A stretch of 64,000 bases of DNA from Streptomyces reniochalinae (GTDB lineage: Bacteria; Actinomycetota; Actinomycetes; Streptomycetales; Streptomycetaceae): positions 186,001 to 250,000 of the forward strand of contig NZ_QOIM01000024.1 in the NCBI RefSeq assembly GCF_003323735.1. Reading direction: 5' to 3'. Position numbers and translations under genes: made by a program. Positions 1 to 9,026 of the stretch are shown here, piece by piece. The notes under the pieces were generated by a model that was not told where the DNA came from, made no database searches, and saw only the letters and a list, made by a program, of their open reading frames with translations. Each line of letters opens with the position of its first letter. Position 1 is the stretch's first letter.

Positions 1-321
1 CGCGCAGCGACTCCAGCGTCTTCTCGCGCGCGCCCGTCAGCTCCTGGCCGTCCAGCAGGATCTTGCCGGAGACGTCGGTCGTGCGCGGGTTGTGCAGGCC
101 CAGGATGGACAGGTTGGTGACCGACTTGCCGGAGCCGGACTCGCCGACGATGCCGAGGGTGCGGCCGCGCTCCACGTCGAAGGAGAGCCCGTCGACGGCC
201 TTGACGGTGCCGTCCTCGGTGTCGAAGTGCACGTACAGGTCGCGCACCGAGAGGAAGGCGCTCGTCTCGTCCGCGTCGCGCGGGGCGGGGACGTCCGCTT
301 CCTTGGTCAGGGAGTTCATGG
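1..321 (-). CDS. bldKD: Oligopeptide ABC transporter ATP-binding protein, DppD/OppD type (N-terminal part; BldKD-like)
   Basis: Partial: only the first 107 codons lie in the window and the rest runs off the left edge. The product should be one of the two cytoplasmic ATPases that power peptide import. The start is the ATG ending at 321, with GGAG-like bases a few nucleotides upstream and an 11-bp gap to the permease before it. After an acidic N-terminal lead comes the typical LxVRDLxVHFDTEDG opening, then a Walker A motif [10 protein letters not shown] near residue 50. It is the fourth gene of the minus-strand set permease, lipoprotein, permease, ATPase, and a second ATPase is expected just outside the window. 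The bldK name rests on that gene order, not on a database match. Confidence 0.75.
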
Positions 322-332
322 CGGAGGTTCTC

Positions 333-1310
333 CTAGGACAGCCGCACGCGCGGGTCGATGAACGCGTAGGCGGCGTCCACGATGATGTTGAACAGGATGA
401 TGAAGGTCGCCGCGAAGAGCATCACGCCCATCACCATGGGCAGGTCGGTGTTCTGCACCGACTTGACCGCGAGGGTGCCGAGGCCGGGGAGCGAGAACGT
501 CCACTCGGTGATCATCGCGCCGCCGAAGAGGGAGCCGAGGTCGACGCCGAAGATGGTGACGATGGGGATGAGCGAGCCGCGCCAGGCGTAGCGGAAGAAG
601 ACGTACCGCCCCGACATGCCCTTGGCCCGCGCCGCTTTGACGTGGTCCTCCTGGAGCTGCTCGATCATCGACGAGCGCGACAGACGGGTGTAGTTCGCGG
701 TGAAGATGATCTGGACGACCAGCCAGGGGATCAGCAGGCCCATGAACCAGCCGGCCGGATCCTCCGTCAGCGGCACGTACTTGGGCTGGTCGAGCAGTTG
801 CAGGTTGTAGACCACCAGCGCCAGGACGAGCGGGCCGATGAAGTAGATCTGCATCGAGGAGAGCACCAGCGACAGCGAGCTGAACGCCTTGTCGACGAGG
901 GTGCCCTTCTTCCAGGCGGCGATCATGCCGGCGCCCAGGCCGATGAACAGGAAGACGGCGGCGCCGCCGACGGTCAGCGAGACGGTGGTCGGGAACCGGT
1001 CCAGGATGGTCTGCCAGACGGGGTCCTGGTTGGCGAAGGAGTAGCCGAAGCACGGCGCGGGACACGCGCCCGCGGCGAAGTCGCGGCCGGCGAAGATGCC
1101 GACCATGAAGTGCCAGTACTGCACCGGCACGGGTTCGTCGATCCCCATGTTCTTGCGGATGACCGCGAGCGCGTCCGGCGTGCAGTTCTTGCCGCAGGCC
1201 AGCATCGCCGGGTCCCGGGGGACGGCGTAGAAGAGGAAGAAGGTGACGGCGCTGATGATCAGCAGGATCACCACGGCGCCGAGCGACCGGCGGATGAGGA
1301 ATCGCAGCAT
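333..1310 (-). CDS. bldKC: Oligopeptide ABC transporter permease, DppB/OppB type (BldKC-like)
   Basis: Inner-membrane permease of 325 residues, normal for the family. An N-terminal membrane segment follows the short basic start (MLRFLIRRSLG). A long extracytoplasmic loop of about 80-100 residues comes next, holding several cysteines (LACGKNC and CPAPCFGY), then further membrane segments. The EAA-type cytoplasmic loop that touches the ATPase is seen around QEDHVKAARAKGMSGR. It lies between the lipoprotein gene (120 bp upstream, gap filled by a strong hairpin) and the ATPase gene (11 bp downstream). The cysteine-rich loop is a minor oddity. Assignment to the family is firm, and to the bldK system is likely from gene order. 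Confidence 0.8.
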   Translation of the reverse strand: MLRFLIRRSLGAVVILLIISAVTFFLFYAVPRDPAMLACGKNCTPDALAVIRKNMGIDEPVPVQYWHFMVGIFAGRDFAAGACPAPCFGYSFANQDPVWQTILDRFPTTVSLTVGGAAVFLFIGLGAGMIAAWKKGTLVDKAFSSLSLVLSSMQIYFIGPLVLALVVYNLQLLDQPKYVPLTEDPAGWFMGLLIPWLVVQIIFTANYTRLSRSSMIEQLQEDHVKAARAKGMSGRYVFFRYAWRGSLIPIVTIFGVDLGSLFGGAMITEWTFSLPGLGTLAVKSVQNTDLPMVMGVMLFAATFIILFNIIVDAAYAFIDPRVRLS

Positions 1311-1377
1311 GACGGAACGCAGCTCTCGTGCGACAGCGGAATCGACGTGCGGAAGGAGGGGCGGGACGGCACCGTGG

Positions 1378-1416
1378 GGCTCCGCCGCCCGGCCACGAGG
1401 GCCGGGCGGCGGAGCC
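1378..1416 (-). terminator. Strong intercistronic hairpin behind the peptide-binding lipoprotein gene
   Basis: Perfect 17-bp inverted repeat (GGCTCCGCCGCCCGGCC at 1378-1394 and its complement at 1400-1416) with a 5-base loop. It begins 14 bases after the lipoprotein stop codon and ends 67 bases before the next permease start. There is no T-tract, as is usual in Streptomyces. Being inside the operon, it probably acts as a partial terminator or 3' stabiliser that raises lipoprotein output over the membrane subunits. Confidence 0.7.
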
Positions 1417-1430
1417 GGCGCCCGGGTGCG

Positions 1431-3227
1431 TTACTTCTTGACGTACAGCGAGGTGGGCTGGATGTCGTGCAGCTGCTCGTCGAAGTAGGCGCCGCCGATC
1501 TTCGATCCGGAGATCTGGATCGTCTTGTAGTAGTGCATGGGCACCGCGGGAACGTCCTCGACGAGGATCTTGTCCGCGAGCTTCATCCACTCGTCGGCGG
1601 CCTTGTTCGGATTCTCGATCTTGCGAATCCGGTCCATCTCCTTCTCGAACTTCGGGTTCTTGTGGTGCGAGTAGTTCGCCGCACCGTCCTGGACCTGACG
1701 TCCGTCGAACAGGTTCGGGATGACGGTCGAGGCGCTCGGCCAGTCGGCACCCCACGAGTTGTGGTAGATGTCGTAGTCGTTCTTGGCCTTGCCGATCTGG
1801 TCGTAGTACGTGTCCGCGATGATGTCCTTCTTCTGGACGTTGAACCCGGCCTTCTCCAGGTTCTGCGTCGCGGCCACGGAGAAGTCCTGCCATTCGGGGG
1901 CGTTCTGGAAGGCGAAGGTGAGCTTCATGCCCTTCTTGCCGGACTCCTTGAGGAGTTTGGCGGCCTTCTTCACGTCGCCCTGCGGCTTCTTCAGCTTGTT
2001 GAACGGGTCGGTCGGCTTCTGGCCCACCAGCGTCGGGCTGATGTAGTTGCCGGCCATCTCACCGCCGCCGGCGCCGCCGAACGCGGAGACGATGGACTGG
2101 TTGGGCATCGCGTAGGCGATGGCCTGGCGGACCTTCTTGTTCTTGATCCGGTCCGTGTTGATGTTCATGTAGCTGACGTACGACTGGTAACCGGAGACGG
2201 AGCGCTTCTTGACCTCGGGGTCGCTGCGCACCTTCTGCATGCTGGAGGCGTCGACGCTGTTGGTGAAGCTGGTGGCGTACTGGTTCTCACCCGCGTCCGA
2301 CGTCAGCCGCTTGGTGGAGTCCTCGAAGGAGACACCGAACTGGATGTTGAAGGCGTCCGGGTACTGGTGCCGCTTCGGGTCGGTCTTGGGGTCCCACTCG
2401 GGGTTGCGGACGAGCTTCATGTTCTTGCCCGACTTGAACGACGCGATCTTGTAGGGACCGGTCGACAGCGGGTCCTTGTCGTACTTCTCCTTGGTGTCCT
2501 TCTTCTCGGACACCACCGAGTAACCCTGCATGGCCAGCGCGTAGGGCAGCTCGGCCTGCGGCTCCTCGAAGTGGAAGATGACCGTCTTGTCGTCCGGTGT
2601 CTCCAGGACGTCGTCCGACAGGTGCTTGCCCTTGAAGGGGCCGTCCTTGAGCAGCTTGCGGTAGTCGGTGCCACCCGTGTTGGCCAGCCACTGCTGGATG
2701 AAGGTGGGGCCCTCGGTGATGAAGGGCGCGAACATCCGCTCGATGCTGTGCCGGACGTCCTTGGAGGTGATGGCCGAGCCGTCCTCGAACTTGATGCCGT
2801 CCTTGAGCTTGTACGTCCAGGTCTTGCCGCCGTCCGACTTCTTGCCGCTGTCGGTGGCCAGGTCGCCGACGACCTCGTACTTGTCGCCGCTGGTGCGCTT
2901 GTAGGTGGTCAGACCGCGGTGGATCAGCGTGGCGAGGGCGCCCTCGTCGCTGACGTAGATCTGCGCGGGGTCCAGGTGCGCGAAGCTGTCGCGCTGGAGG
3001 ACCTTGATGGTGCCGCCCTTGCGGCCTCCCTCGACCTCGGGGGCCGGGCCCTTGGAGGCGGCCTCGTCGGCGAACGTGTAGGAGACGTCGGCGCCCTGCT
3101 TCTTGGCCTTCGCGTCCTTGCCGTCCTCACCGCCGCCCCCACCGCTGCTGCAACCGGTGAGGAACAGCGCGCCGGCGGCGACCGCCGCGAGGGACGCACG
3201 CGCTGTGCGTATGCTCACTCTGCTCAT
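1431..3227 (-). CDS. bldKB: Extracellular oligopeptide-binding lipoprotein, SBP family 5 (BldKB-like)
   Basis: Binding protein of 598 residues that would capture peptides outside the membrane and deliver them to the permeases. The N-terminus is a lipoprotein signal: MSRVSIRTAR, a hydrophobic stretch, then the lipobox LTGC with the lipidated cysteine at residue 26, followed by a glycine-rich linker. The mature part shows family-5 features such as AHLDPAQIYVSDEGALATLIHRGL, a DPLSTGPYKI segment and VRQAIAYAM. The open frame extends far upstream, but ATG 3227 is the only start giving a lipoprotein signal. It sits between two permease genes, unlike the binding-protein-first order of the two neighbouring operons. 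In S. coelicolor the corresponding system imports an extracellular signal needed for aerial mycelium; that role is inferred here. Confidence 0.8.
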   Translation of the reverse strand: MSRVSIRTARASLAAVAAGALFLTGCSSGGGGGEDGKDAKAKKQGADVSYTFADEAASKGPAPEVEGGRKGGTIKVLQRDSFAHLDPAQIYVSDEGALATLIHRGLTTYKRTSGDKYEVVGDLATDSGKKSDGGKTWTYKLKDGIKFEDGSAITSKDVRHSIERMFAPFITEGPTFIQQWLANTGGTDYRKLLKDGPFKGKHLSDDVLETPDDKTVIFHFEEPQAELPYALAMQGYSVVSEKKDTKEKYDKDPLSTGPYKIASFKSGKNMKLVRNPEWDPKTDPKRHQYPDAFNIQFGVSFEDSTKRLTSDAGENQYATSFTNSVDASSMQKVRSDPEVKKRSVSGYQSYVSYMNINTDRIKNKKVRQAIAYAMPNQSIVSAFGGAGGGEMAGNYISPTLVGQKPTDPFNKLKKPQGDVKKAAKLLKESGKKGMKLTFAFQNAPEWQDFSVAATQNLEKAGFNVQKKDIIADTYYDQIGKAKNDYDIYHNSWGADWPSASTVIPNLFDGRQVQDGAANYSHHKNPKFEKEMDRIRKIENPNKAADEWMKLADKILVEDVPAVPMHYYKTIQISGSKIGGAYFDEQLHDIQPTSLYVKK

Positions 3228-3322
3228 GGTGGTGTCTGCACCTGCCTGTCGGTTGTCCGTCGCTGCCTGACTGATGCCGTACGGGGTGGCAGCACCCCCC
3301 ACCACTCGGTCGCGCCTGGCCC

Positions 3323-4360
3323 TCATCGGCCCGACTTCGGGTCGAACGCGTCCCTGACCGAGTCTCCGAGCAGGTTGAAGGCGAGGATGAAGATCACCAT
3401 CGCTCCGCCCGGGAAGAACATGTAGGTGATGTCGCTCTGGTAGATCTCGGCGCCCGTGGCGAACATCCGGCCCCAGTCGGGGGTGGGCTCCAGCAGCCCG
3501 ACGCCGAGGAAGGAGAGCCCCGCGATGGCGGTGACGTTGTTCGGCAGCATGTAGGTGGCCTGCACCAGCATGGGTGTGACCAGGTTCGGCAGCAGTTCCT
3601 TGCGGACGATCCGGCCCGGCGGCGTCCCGGCGACCTTCGCCGCCTCGATGAACTCCCGCTCCCGCAGCGACAGGGTCTGGCCCCGCAGCAGCCGCGCCAG
3701 CGTCATCCAGCCGAGCAGCCACATCACGTAGACGATCACGCAGGACCTGAGCCAGGTGGGCATCTCGTCCTGCGGGTCGACGAGCAGAGCGCCGACGACC
3801 GGGGTGAAGGCGACGAAGAAGAGCTGGTTGGGGAAGGACATCATCAAGTCGGTGAACCGGCCGAGGAAGTAGTCGGCCTTGCCACCGAAGTAGCCGCCGG
3901 CGACGCCGATGACGATGGCGGTGACCACCGAGAGCAGGGTGATCACGACGGCCAGCGAGAGCGAGGTGCGGATTCCGTAGACCAGCTGCATGAACACGTC
4001 CCGGCCCAGGTTCGGTTCGAGGCCGAACCAGAACTCGCCGCTGATGCCGCCGTTGGGCTGCACCGGGTAGCCGTTGTCGTTGAGCAGGCCGGGCGTCAGC
4101 TGCCCGTAGCGGGTGTAGGGATCCTTGCCGTAGAGCCAGGAGATCACCGGGGCGAGAGCCGCGATCAGGAAGAAGGCGAGCACGACGCACGCCGAGATCA
4201 CACCCGTGCGGTCGCGCTTGAAGCGCATCCACATCAGCCGTCCTGGTGACCGGCCCGCGAGGTCACCGTCCTTGGCAACTCGCGTAGAACTCGGGCCCGC
4301 TTCCTGATCGGGGCCAGGGGTGTCGGCCCCGACCGCAGCGGCCTGGGAAGGACTCGTCAT
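3323..4360 (-). CDS. bldKA: Oligopeptide ABC transporter permease, DppC/OppC type (BldKA-like), first gene of operon
   Basis: Permease of 345 residues. It has the OppC-type N-terminus: a cytoplasmic lead of about 45 residues, then a first membrane segment (VISACVVLAFFLIAALAPVI), a large extracytoplasmic loop, and five more membrane segments. The ATPase-contact loop is REREFIEAAKVAGTPPGR. It heads the minus-strand operon and is followed after 95 bp by the lipoprotein gene. The start is ATG 4360. The roughly 500 bp upstream hold repeated ACGTTGCG elements that may be regulatory. Having the C-type permease first, before the binding protein, is what suggests the bldK system. Confidence 0.78.
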   Translation of the reverse strand: MTSPSQAAAVGADTPGPDQEAGPSSTRVAKDGDLAGRSPGRLMWMRFKRDRTGVISACVVLAFFLIAALAPVISWLYGKDPYTRYGQLTPGLLNDNGYPVQPNGGISGEFWFGLEPNLGRDVFMQLVYGIRTSLSLAVVITLLSVVTAIVIGVAGGYFGGKADYFLGRFTDLMMSFPNQLFFVAFTPVVGALLVDPQDEMPTWLRSCVIVYVMWLLGWMTLARLLRGQTLSLREREFIEAAKVAGTPPGRIVRKELLPNLVTPMLVQATYMLPNNVTAIAGLSFLGVGLLEPTPDWGRMFATGAEIYQSDITYMFFPGGAMVIFILAFNLLGDSVRDAFDPKSGR

Positions 4361-4857
4361 CGCGTGTGTGCTCCCGCGCTCAATTCTCGCCGGAACCCGA
4401 ATCGTTGGGCGTGATGCGGGTGGGTTGAGCCGGACTTTGGCAAGCGGGTTACGTGCCAGTCAAGGGGTGTTGGCCAGGCTGAACGCCGTCAACGGCTTTC
4501 TTGAGCGAACGTTGCGCAGATCGAGGTCGCAACGTGCTTGACATCACAGAAGGCAGGCGGACATGACAGCAAAAAACGCCAGTAATTGCCTTAACAATCT
4601 CGCAACGTGGTCGTCGTCTCACCGATATCCGAGGCGGCCACTCTGAACTGCGGAGACCCGTCAACCCCCCTGCGTGCGGGGGCTCGTGGCGTTTTCCTGC
4701 ATGCGCGATGGACGTCGTGCGAACATGAGTGCGGCTTCACCGCCGCGCACACCGCCCGCGCACACCGCCGGCCCGGCGCTTGTTGCCGGGCGGTGCTCGC
4801 GGGTAGACACGTCAGGTCCAGCACGTCGCGACACACGTACACACGGGGGGCCGAGCC
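4361..4857. promoter_or_regulatory. Divergent intergenic region with three ACGTTGCG boxes
   Basis: About 500 bp between the minus-strand permease operon and the plus-strand membrane protein gene. The octamer ACGTTGCG occurs on the plus strand at 4509-4516 and on the minus strand at 4528-4535 and 4601-4608. The first two form an inverted pair (CGTTGCG ... CGCAACG). The stretch 4560-4600 is unusually A/T-rich for this genome. Promoters of both operons must lie here, but I see no consensus -35/-10 pair I would defend. Confidence 0.4.
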
Positions 4858-5871
4858 ATGGGCCAGGACAGGACACTCGCGCGCGGAGCGCGCGTCTTCG
4901 GATCGCTGCTGCTGGCCGCGCTCGCGCTGGTCAGCCTCGCCTGGATCATCCGGGACTTCACCAAGGCCGACGACGTCGTCGACGTGTGGTGGAACTGGGC
5001 CGGGCTGCCGGCCCGCGCCGAGGACGGGGTGTGGGTCGCCTCCTTCCTCGAACCCACGCTGATGCTGGTCTACGCGGTCGCGGCCGTCACCGCCTACCGC
5101 TCCTCCTCGTCCGCCGCGATACTCACCGCCTCCGGAGCGCTGACCGTCGCGCTGCGCACCCCGGGGCTGTGGAACCTGAACGCCGACTGGATGCAGGGCG
5201 TCCCCGACGGGCTGCTGAGCAAGGTCCTCTTCACCACCATCGCCACCGTCGTCCTCGGCGGTGTCCTCATCGTCACCGCCATCGCGGGCCGCCGCCCCGC
5301 ACAGCCCGCCCCCGGCGGCTACGGCGCCCCCGCCCCGCACGACGTGGCCCACTCGGCCCCCGCGGGGCCGACCAGGGGCGGCGCCGTTGCCGCCTTCCTG
5401 CTGCTGGGCGCCTCGGCCGCGGTGCTGGTCGCATGGGAGATACGCACCATGCAGCAGTTCGGCTGGGACCGCTACGCGAAGACGCTGACCGGCGAGCGCA
5501 CCATCGTCCGGCTGCTGGACGCCCCGCCCGGCTGGGCCCTGTGGACCGTCGTGCTCCTCGCTCTGGTCGCCGGCGTCGCCGCGCTGGCGGGCGCGCCCTT
5601 CTCCCGCCCCCTCGGCCTGGTCGTCGCCGGGCCGCTGCTCGCCCTCGGCCTGTTCGCCGTCGCCTTCGGCATCAAGACGGACCTGTTCGCGCACTTCGGT
5701 GACCTCGGCATCGAGGGTCAGCTGCACGTGCTCACCAACATCTTCGAGGTCGTCGCGGGCGCGGCCGTGCTGCTGGCCCTCTCCCGGGGGCAGCAGCGCT
5801 CCGAGCGCCTCGTCCCCTCGTACCCGGCAGGCGGCCCCGCACCGTACGCGCCGCCGCCGCAGACCTGGTAG
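4858..5871 (+). CDS. Hypothetical multi-pass membrane protein
   Basis: Protein of 337 residues I do not recognise as a named family. A first membrane segment is at about residues 13-30 (FGSLLLAALALVSLAWII), with others near 60-80, 125-145, 180-200, 225-245, 250-275 and 290-305, so six or seven passes. A charged and Trp-rich stretch (DDVVDVWWNWAGLPAR) follows the first. There is a proline/glycine-rich cytoplasmic or external linker near 150-175 and a proline-rich C-terminus. It starts at ATG 4858 and stands alone between two minus-strand transporter operons, its stop only 9 bp from the convergent ATPase gene. No catalytic motif is visible. Confidence 0.65.
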   Translation: MGQDRTLARGARVFGSLLLAALALVSLAWIIRDFTKADDVVDVWWNWAGLPARAEDGVWVASFLEPTLMLVYAVAAVTAYRSSSSAAILTASGALTVALRTPGLWNLNADWMQGVPDGLLSKVLFTTIATVVLGGVLIVTAIAGRRPAQPAPGGYGAPAPHDVAHSAPAGPTRGGAVAAFLLLGASAAVLVAWEIRTMQQFGWDRYAKTLTGERTIVRLLDAPPGWALWTVVLLALVAGVAALAGAPFSRPLGLVVAGPLLALGLFAVAFGIKTDLFAHFGDLGIEGQLHVLTNIFEVVAGAAVLLALSRGQQRSERLVPSYPAGGPAPYAPPPQTW

Positions 5872-5880
5872 GTCGGCGCC

Positions 5881-7020
5881 TCACGTCTCGACGGGCCCCA
5901 CCACAGCGGCGCGCTCGGCCGCGAAATGGCAGGCCGAGGGGTGGTGGACGGCCTCGCCTGGCAGGGTGTCGGAGAAGGTCTCCGGCACGGCGAGCGGCGG
6001 CTCCTCCTCGGCGCAGCGCTGCTGCGCCTTCCAGCAGCGGGTGCGGAAGTGGCAGCCCGACGGCGGGTTGGCCGGCGAGGGCACGTCGCCCTCCAGCACG
6101 ATCCGCTCCCTGCGCCCCTCGGCCTCGGGGTCGGGCACCGGCACGGCCGACAGCAGCGCCTGCGTGTACGGGTGCGTCGGGTGCTCGTAGATCTCGGTCT
6201 CCGTACCGACCTCGACCAGCTTGCCGAGGTACATCACGCCGACGCGGTCGGAGATGTGCCGCACGATGGACAGGTCGTGCGCGATGAAGACGTAGGAGAG
6301 GCCGAACTCGTCCTGGAGGCGCTCCATCAGATTGACGACCTGCGCCTGCACCGACACGTCCAGCGCCGAGACCGGCTCGTCCGCCACGATGATCTCCGGA
6401 CGCAGCGCCAGACCCCGAGCGATCCCGATGCGCTGCCGCTGACCCCCGCTGAACTGGTGCGGATACCGGTTCACGTACTCCGGATTCAGCCCCACCACAT
6501 CCAGCAGCTCCCGCACCTTGCGCCGCCGGTCCCCCTTCGGCGCCACCTCGGGATGGATGTCGAACGGCTCCCCGATGATGTCGCCCACCGTCATCCGCGG
6601 ATTCAACGACGTGTACGGATCCTGGAACACCATCTGGATGTTCCGCCGCACCGCCTTCAAAGCACGCCCCGAGGCGCGGGTGATGTCGTTGCCCTTGTAG
6701 CGGATCGTGCCCGCCGTCGGCCTCTCCAGGTGGGTGATGAGCTTGGCCACGGTCGACTTGCCGCAGCCCGACTCGCCGACGATGCCCAGCGTCTCCCCCT
6801 TCCGCAGGTCGAAGGAGACACCGTCGACGGCCTTGACCGCGCCCACCTGCCGCTTGAAGAGCACACCCTGCGTCAGCGGGAAGTGCTTGACCAGGTCCCG
6901 CACCTGGAGGATCGGCTCGCCCGCCGCGTAACTCCGCTCGGCATGCGACTTCGCCAGCAGCTTCCGCGCCTGGATCAGCTCCTCCCTGGCCACCTTGCGG
7001 CTCGATCCCTCACCGTGCAT
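5881..7020 (-). CDS. Peptide ABC transporter ATP-binding protein, DppF/OppF type (operon 2)
   Basis: ATPase of 379 residues, last gene of the second importer operon. It has Walker [11 protein letters not shown], the signature [17 protein letters not shown], Walker [15 protein letters not shown], and the C-terminal oligopeptide-transporter extension with the C-x6-C-x5-C-type element ([18 protein letters not shown]) that in this family often binds an Fe-S cluster. The ATG at 7020 is chosen over the longer frame because a GGAGG sits 8-9 bases upstream, inside the end of the preceding ATPase gene. The two overlap by 11 bp, which suggests translational coupling. Much of its DNA is almost identical to the equivalent gene of operon 3 (see findings). 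Confidence 0.88.
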   Translation of the reverse strand: MHGEGSSRKVAREELIQARKLLAKSHAERSYAAGEPILQVRDLVKHFPLTQGVLFKRQVGAVKAVDGVSFDLRKGETLGIVGESGCGKSTVAKLITHLERPTAGTIRYKGNDITRASGRALKAVRRNIQMVFQDPYTSLNPRMTVGDIIGEPFDIHPEVAPKGDRRRKVRELLDVVGLNPEYVNRYPHQFSGGQRQRIGIARGLALRPEIIVADEPVSALDVSVQAQVVNLMERLQDEFGLSYVFIAHDLSIVRHISDRVGVMYLGKLVEVGTETEIYEHPTHPYTQALLSAVPVPDPEAEGRRERIVLEGDVPSPANPPSGCHFRTRCWKAQQRCAEEEPPLAVPETFSDTLPGEAVHHPSACHFAAERAAVVGPVET

Positions 7021-7990
7021 CGCACATCTCCTCCCAGAAGTGGCAGGCGCTGGCCCGCAGCGCCGAGACCTCGTACAGCGGAGGCTCGTCCCTGCGGCAG
7101 ACCGCACGCGCCATGGGGCAGCGGGGGTTGTAGGCGCAGCCCGGGGGGATCTGTTGCAGGTTGGGCGGCATGCCCCGGATGACGTCGAGCTGCCCGCCCT
7201 TCTGGTCGAGGCGGGGGATGGAGTCGAGCAGCCCCTTGGTGTACGGGTGCGCCGGAGCCTTGTACAGCTCCTTGACCGGCGCCGTCTCCACGATCCGGCC
7301 CGCGTACATCACCGCGATCCTGTCCGCGACGTCCGCCACCACACCCAGATCATGGGTGATCAGGATCAGCCCCATGTTGAACTCACGCTGCAAATCCGCC
7401 AGCAGCTCCATCACCTGCGCCTGCACCGTCACATCCAGCGCGGTCGTCGGCTCGTCGGCGATGATCAGATCGGGCTCCAGCGCCAACGCCATCGCGATCA
7501 TGATGCGCTGCCGCATCCCCCCACTGAACTGGTGCGGATAGTCGCCCACCCGCTGGCGCGCTGCCGGGATGCGGACCCGCTCCATCAGCTCGACGGCCTT
7601 GGCCCTGGCCTCCTTGCGGGAGGCGCCCTGGTGGACACGGAACATCTCCGCCAGCTGGTAGCCGACGCTCAGCACCGGGTTCAGAGCGGAGAGCGCGTCC
7701 TGGAAGATCATCGCCATCTTCGCACCGCGGATCCGCCGCCGCTCCTGGCCCGGGAGGGTCAGCAGATCCCTGCCCTGGAAGACGATCTCGCCGCCCGTGA
7801 TGCGTCCGGGCGGCGTGTCGAGGATGCCCATGATCGCCTGCGCGGTCACCGACTTGCCGGAGCCCGACTCGCCGAGCACCGCGAGCGTCTCGCCGGCCTC
7901 GACACCGCAGTCGACCCCGTTGACGGCCTTGGCCACGCCGTCCCTGGTGTGGAACTCCACGTGCAGGTCGCGCACCTCAAGGAGGCTCAC
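7010..7990 (-). CDS. Peptide ABC transporter ATP-binding protein, DppD/OppD type (operon 2)
   Basis: ATPase of 326 residues. It opens [18 protein letters not shown]. Walker A is [10 protein letters not shown] near residue 40, the signature [17 protein letters not shown], Walker [15 protein letters not shown], followed by the DppD C-terminal extension with [15 protein letters not shown]. It pairs with the following DppF-type ATPase to form the nucleotide-binding dimer. It lies 4 bp from the permease C gene upstream. A 315-bp stretch (7231-7545) is almost identical to the matching part of the operon 3 gene (13033-13347). Confidence 0.9.
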   Translation of the reverse strand: MSLLEVRDLHVEFHTRDGVAKAVNGVDCGVEAGETLAVLGESGSGKSVTAQAIMGILDTPPGRITGGEIVFQGRDLLTLPGQERRRIRGAKMAMIFQDALSALNPVLSVGYQLAEMFRVHQGASRKEARAKAVELMERVRIPAARQRVGDYPHQFSGGMRQRIMIAMALALEPDLIIADEPTTALDVTVQAQVMELLADLQREFNMGLILITHDLGVVADVADRIAVMYAGRIVETAPVKELYKAPAHPYTKGLLDSIPRLDQKGGQLDVIRGMPPNLQQIPPGCAYNPRCPMARAVCRRDEPPLYEVSALRASACHFWEEMCDAR

Positions 7991-7994
7991 ACGC

Positions 7995-8966
7995 TCACCT
8001 CAGTTTCGGGTCGAGGGCGTCGCGCACCGCGTCGCCGAGCATGATGAACGCCAGCACGGTGAGGCTGAGCGCGGCGGCCGGATACAGCAGGATGTGCGGC
8101 GCGTTGCGGAACTGCATGCCCTGGGAGGCGGCGGAGATGTCGGCGCCCCAGGAGACGGTCGGCGGCTGGAGGCCCACGCCCAGGAAGCTGAGCGTGGCCT
8201 CCAGCGCGATGTAGGTGCCCAGCGCGATGGTCGCCGTCACGATCACGGGGGCGATGGCGTTCGGCAGGATGTGCCGGGTCATCATCCGGGCGTTGCCCGC
8301 GCCCAGCGCACGGGCGGCCAGTACGTAGTCGTTCTGTTTGGCCGTGATGACGGAGCCGCGCGCGATACGCGCGACCTGCGGCCAGCCGAGCAGCACGATG
8401 AAGGCGACCACCGTCCACACCGAGCGGCTCCCGGTCATGGAGAGGAAGACCAGACCGCCGAGGATCATGGGGATGCCGAAGAAGATGTCGGTGAGGCGGG
8501 AGAGGACGGCGTCCCACACGCCGCCGAAGAACCCGGCGAGTCCGCCGAGCACGCTGCCCAGCACGGCCACCCCGAGCGTGGCGCAGACGCCGACCGTCAC
8601 GGACGTACGGGCGCCGTAGACCACCCGCGTGTAGACGTCGCATCCCTGGGTGTCGAAGCCGAACCAGTGCCCTGCCGAGGACGCGTCCAGCGAGCGGCCC
8701 AGCCGGCAGGAGAGCGGGTCCCGGGAGGCGATGAGGCCCGGCCACACGGAGATGAGCACCAGGAACGCGATGAGCAGGCCCGCGATCAGGAACACCGGGT
8801 TGCGCCGCAGGTCGTGCCACGCGTCCGACCACATGCTCCGGGCCCGTTCCGGCGGCTCCCGCCCCGGTGAGGAGGGGCCCTTGCCGCGGGCACGCTCGGC
8901 CTCGCTCTCGACCCCGGCGAGCGTCTCCGCCTCGTCGGGGCCCTCGATCGCGGGCGTCCCCGTCAT
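7995..8966 (-). CDS. Peptide ABC transporter permease, DppC/OppC type (operon 2)
   Basis: Permease of 323 residues with a charged N-terminal tail of about 65 residues, then the first membrane segment after WHDLRRNPVFLIAG. Five further segments follow, and the contact loop KQNDYVLAARALGAGNAR. The extracytoplasmic loop carries RDPLSCRLGRSLDASSAGHWFGFDTQGCDVYTR, in which GxDxxGxDxxTR is the usual OppC signature with a cysteine inserted. It sits between permease B (60 bp upstream) and ATPase D. Confidence 0.88.
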   Translation of the reverse strand: MTGTPAIEGPDEAETLAGVESEAERARGKGPSSPGREPPERARSMWSDAWHDLRRNPVFLIAGLLIAFLVLISVWPGLIASRDPLSCRLGRSLDASSAGHWFGFDTQGCDVYTRVVYGARTSVTVGVCATLGVAVLGSVLGGLAGFFGGVWDAVLSRLTDIFFGIPMILGGLVFLSMTGSRSVWTVVAFIVLLGWPQVARIARGSVITAKQNDYVLAARALGAGNARMMTRHILPNAIAPVIVTATIALGTYIALEATLSFLGVGLQPPTVSWGADISAASQGMQFRNAPHILLYPAAALSLTVLAFIMLGDAVRDALDPKLR

Positions 8967-9026
8967 GGGCTCCCCCTGCGGGTGGCGGTGGGCGCGTTGC
9001 GCGCTCGCGGGCCTGGCGGGCGTGGG

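Noticed and set aside
63..3425. A plus-strand open frame of 1120 codons across the first importer operon
   Set aside because: It is an antisense shadow. The minus-strand genes below it have clear membrane, lipoprotein and ATPase motifs, and the plus-strand product is Val/Arg/Gly-rich with no domain. Long antisense frames are normal at this GC content.
4538..4575. TTGACA at about 4538 as a promoter for the plus-strand membrane protein gene
   Set aside because: No acceptable -10 box is found 16-18 bp downstream, and the gene start is some 300 bp away.
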